Source: an uncultured Bacteroidaceae bacterium (GTDB taxonomy: Bacteria > Bacteroidota > Bacteroidia > Bacteroidales > Bacteroidaceae). From it: DNA of 64,000 bases. Location: contig CALULY010000006.1 in the NCBI GenBank assembly GCA_944321635.1, positions 62,001 to 126,000 on the forward strand. Reading direction: 5' to 3'. This document shows positions 62,458 to 64,000 of this stretch, piece by piece. Numbering within the stretch: position 1 is the stretch's first letter; every line of letters starts with the position of its first letter. A program made the translations under genes and the position numbers. The notes under the pieces were generated by a model. It was not told where the DNA came from. It ran no database searches and saw only the letters and a list, made by a program, of their open reading frames with translations.

Positions 62458-63654
62458 TCACAGCGCGACTTTCTGCACCATGTCGCCGACCTTGACGACA
62501 TAGACACCGTGCGTCAGGCCGCCTATGACGGTATCTGTGCCGCGGTAGACGCACCCGCCGCCGGCGGAATATACCTCGACCACCGGCGCAGATGCCGTGC
62601 CGTCGCCACCCTCGACGGTTATCGCGCCGTCAATCACCTTGACTGCCATCTCCGAACCCGGTGTGTCGGCGATGCCGGAATAGCGCGCTTCCACGATATT
62701 GGCGAAGTCACTCCACGGCTTCACACTGCGGTAGGCATCGACAGTCTCTCTGGGAACGAAGAGGATTGCATTCTCAAGTACCTCATCAGTAAACCAAGGA
62801 TCACATTCCAATGGTTCTACCCAATGACAATACACCGAGGTCAAGCCATTGCAATCGCCAAACGCCGAATTACCTAACGTTGTGACAGATGCCGGTATAT
62901 CTATGGATGTCAAAGAAGAACAATATCGAAACGCCTCTTCACCTATCGTCGTGACAGACGGCATAGAGACTGAAGTCAAACCATCACAGCTGGAAAACGC
63001 CCCGTAACCTATCGTCGTGACAGACGGCATAGAGACTGAGGTCAAAGCACCACTCCAGCCAAACGCCTCTTCACCAATCGTCGTGACCGACGGCATAATA
63101 TCAATCTCGCCTTCGGCAGTAGGCCAGCCGATGAGTGTCGTTTTTCCCTTGTCATAGAGTACACCATCGGCAGATGAATAGTTGGGGTTATTGTCATCCA
63201 CCACTATTTCTTTCAAGGCAGTACAACCTGCGAATGGATTGATACCAATGGATGTGCATGATGCCGGTATATGGACTGATGTTAAAGCATCACAATCGTA
63301 AAACGCAGAGTTGCCAATCGTCGTGACAGACGGCATAGAGACTGATGTCAAGGCAGAACATCTGAAAAACGCCTCGTCACCTATCGTCGTGACAGACGGC
63401 ATAGAGACTGATGTCAAGGCATAACATCTGTAAAACGCCTCGTCACCTATCGTCGTGACCAAATAGACCTTGCTATCATAAATCACCTCTTCGGGAATTA
63501 CTATATCCCCCTTATACTCATCAGGTTCTGTAATCACCATCACCGTCCTGTCATCCTCCGACAGGACACGGTAGTAAATCCCGCCTTTCTCGAAGTCTTG
63601 GGCACTCGCGGTCGCTGCGACCAGTGCCAGCAGCATAGTAAACAGATGTTTCAT
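62458..63654 (-). CDS. BspA-type leucine-rich-repeat secreted protein
   Basis: This 398-residue protein starts at 63654: a Shine-Dalgarno-like AGGAGG lies 8 bases upstream of this ATG, whereas the ATG two codons earlier is too close to it. A signal peptide (1-18, ending ASAQ) is followed by eight LRR_5-type repeats of about 22 residues of the form VTTIGDEAFYRC-ALTSVSMPS (about 65-290), one of them interrupted by a longer insert containing YSSADGVLYDKGKTTLI. The C-terminus (EVYSAGGGCVYRG to QKVAL) is a short T9SS-like sorting domain. BspA-type proteins in Bacteroidales bind host matrix proteins or other bacteria. Several repeats are almost identical at DNA level. Confidence 0.85.
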   Translation of the reverse strand: MKHLFTMLLALVAATASAQDFEKGGIYYRVLSEDDRTVMVITEPDEYKGDIVIPEEVIYDSKVYLVTTIGDEAFYRCYALTSVSMPSVTTIGDEAFFRCSALTSVSMPSVTTIGNSAFYDCDALTSVHIPASCTSIGINPFAGCTALKEIVVDDNNPNYSSADGVLYDKGKTTLIGWPTAEGEIDIMPSVTTIGEEAFGWSGALTSVSMPSVTTIGYGAFSSCDGLTSVSMPSVTTIGEEAFRYCSSLTSIDIPASVTTLGNSAFGDCNGLTSVYCHWVEPLECDPWFTDEVLENAILFVPRETVDAYRSVKPWSDFANIVEARYSGIADTPGSEMAVKVIDGAITVEGGDGTASAPVVEVYSAGGGCVYRGTDTVIGGLTHGVYVVKVGDMVQKVAL

Positions 63655-63898
63655 AAACATTTCCTCCTGCCCCTCATCCTCCAATGGGGCTTTTGGTTGA
63701 TTATGTATAAAGAAAAGGTGTGAGGATTGTATCCCAGTCCCGTCATGCAGCAGACAAGATGCCGATAACACCTCTCCCGTCGGGCATGTCCCGCTGTGTT
63801 TAAAACCCGGACACGGCGGGCAGTCGCCGCAGCCCCGCACTGCGTCCATTGACAAATATAACGTTTCGGCATGAAAGATGAAACTTGATTGACAAAAA

Positions 63899-63986
63899 CA
63901 CCGTATGCCACGGGCAAAATCATTGTATGCTAATGGCAAAAACATCGTATGCCACGGGCAGAAACATCGTATGCTAATCCTGCACG
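63899..63986. repeat. Family C intergenic array, copy 3 (four 22-bp units)
   Basis: Units start at 63899, 63921, 63943 and 63965, all in one orientation with the form CATCGTATGC, then CACGGGCAAAA or TAATGGCAAAAA. Units 1 and 3 share CCACGGGCA, while units 2 and 4 share CTAAT, so the array shows a higher-order 44-bp alternation. It lies 245 bp upstream of the leucine-rich-repeat gene and stops 14 bp before the window edge, so it may continue. Confidence 0.85.
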
Positions 63987-64000
63987 TCCCGCTGTCATAT

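Overview
The window is chromosomal DNA from a member of the Bacteroidales (phylum Bacteroidota), most likely a gut commensal. The evidence is a SusC/SusD outer-membrane pair beside a GH85 endoglycosidase, several secreted proteins with type IX secretion (T9SS) C-terminal sorting domains, lipoprotein signals, and upstream regions that carry the Bacteroidetes -7 promoter element TAnnTTTG. The G+C content looks rather high for the order. A Muribaculaceae-like or related family would fit, but I cannot fix the family from sequence alone.

Layout: 1-4.1 kb holds the end of dihydroorotase, an SDR oxidoreductase and a secreted S9 peptidase. From 14.4 kb down to 4.6 kb a tightly packed run of eight minus-strand genes reads SPFH/zinc-ribbon protein, four-helix membrane protein, two-helix coiled-coil membrane protein, two paralogous coiled-coil proteins, a bactofilin-like beta-helix protein, a PorV/PorQ-like barrel and a helix-hairpin-helix barrel protein. 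The first six form an uncharacterised cassette with no recognisable enzyme and are the best protein-level candidate for an undescribed system. 14.8-16.1 kb has two small lipoprotein-type genes. 16.1-25.1 kb is a compact N-glycan utilisation locus (SusC, SusD, GH85). 26.2-30.8 kb has lolD, tcdA, a CPA2 antiporter and asd. 30.9-39.0 kb has a lamin-tail T9SS protein, an AlkD-like DNA glycosylase, a radical SAM protein, a DUF2807 lipoprotein, an Omp28-like T9SS protein and a TrmH-type methyltransferase. 39.6-46.1 kb is core metabolism and repair (nadA, mutS, pfkA, CoA transferase). 46.4-50.2 kb is a zinc-type ABC ATPase and binding protein (no permease), an MnmD-like methyltransferase and two membrane proteins. 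50.3-57.6 kb has purD, a DPP IV-type peptidase, a THUMP methyltransferase with an RD-rich tail, a dihydrolipoyl dehydrogenase and a PH-domain membrane protein. 57.9-62.2 kb has nadB, a glycosyltransferase and a GH3-family protein. 62.5-63.7 kb is a BspA-type leucine-rich-repeat secreted protein.

The most striking non-coding signal is a set of nine intergenic tandem-repeat arrays. Four unrelated sequence families share one architecture: 3-6 units, a period of exactly 21 or 22 bp, unit cores that are palindromic or occur in both orientations, and location only between genes. Family A occurs four times with conserved flanks and behaves like a dispersed element. I could not match these arrays to a named element.
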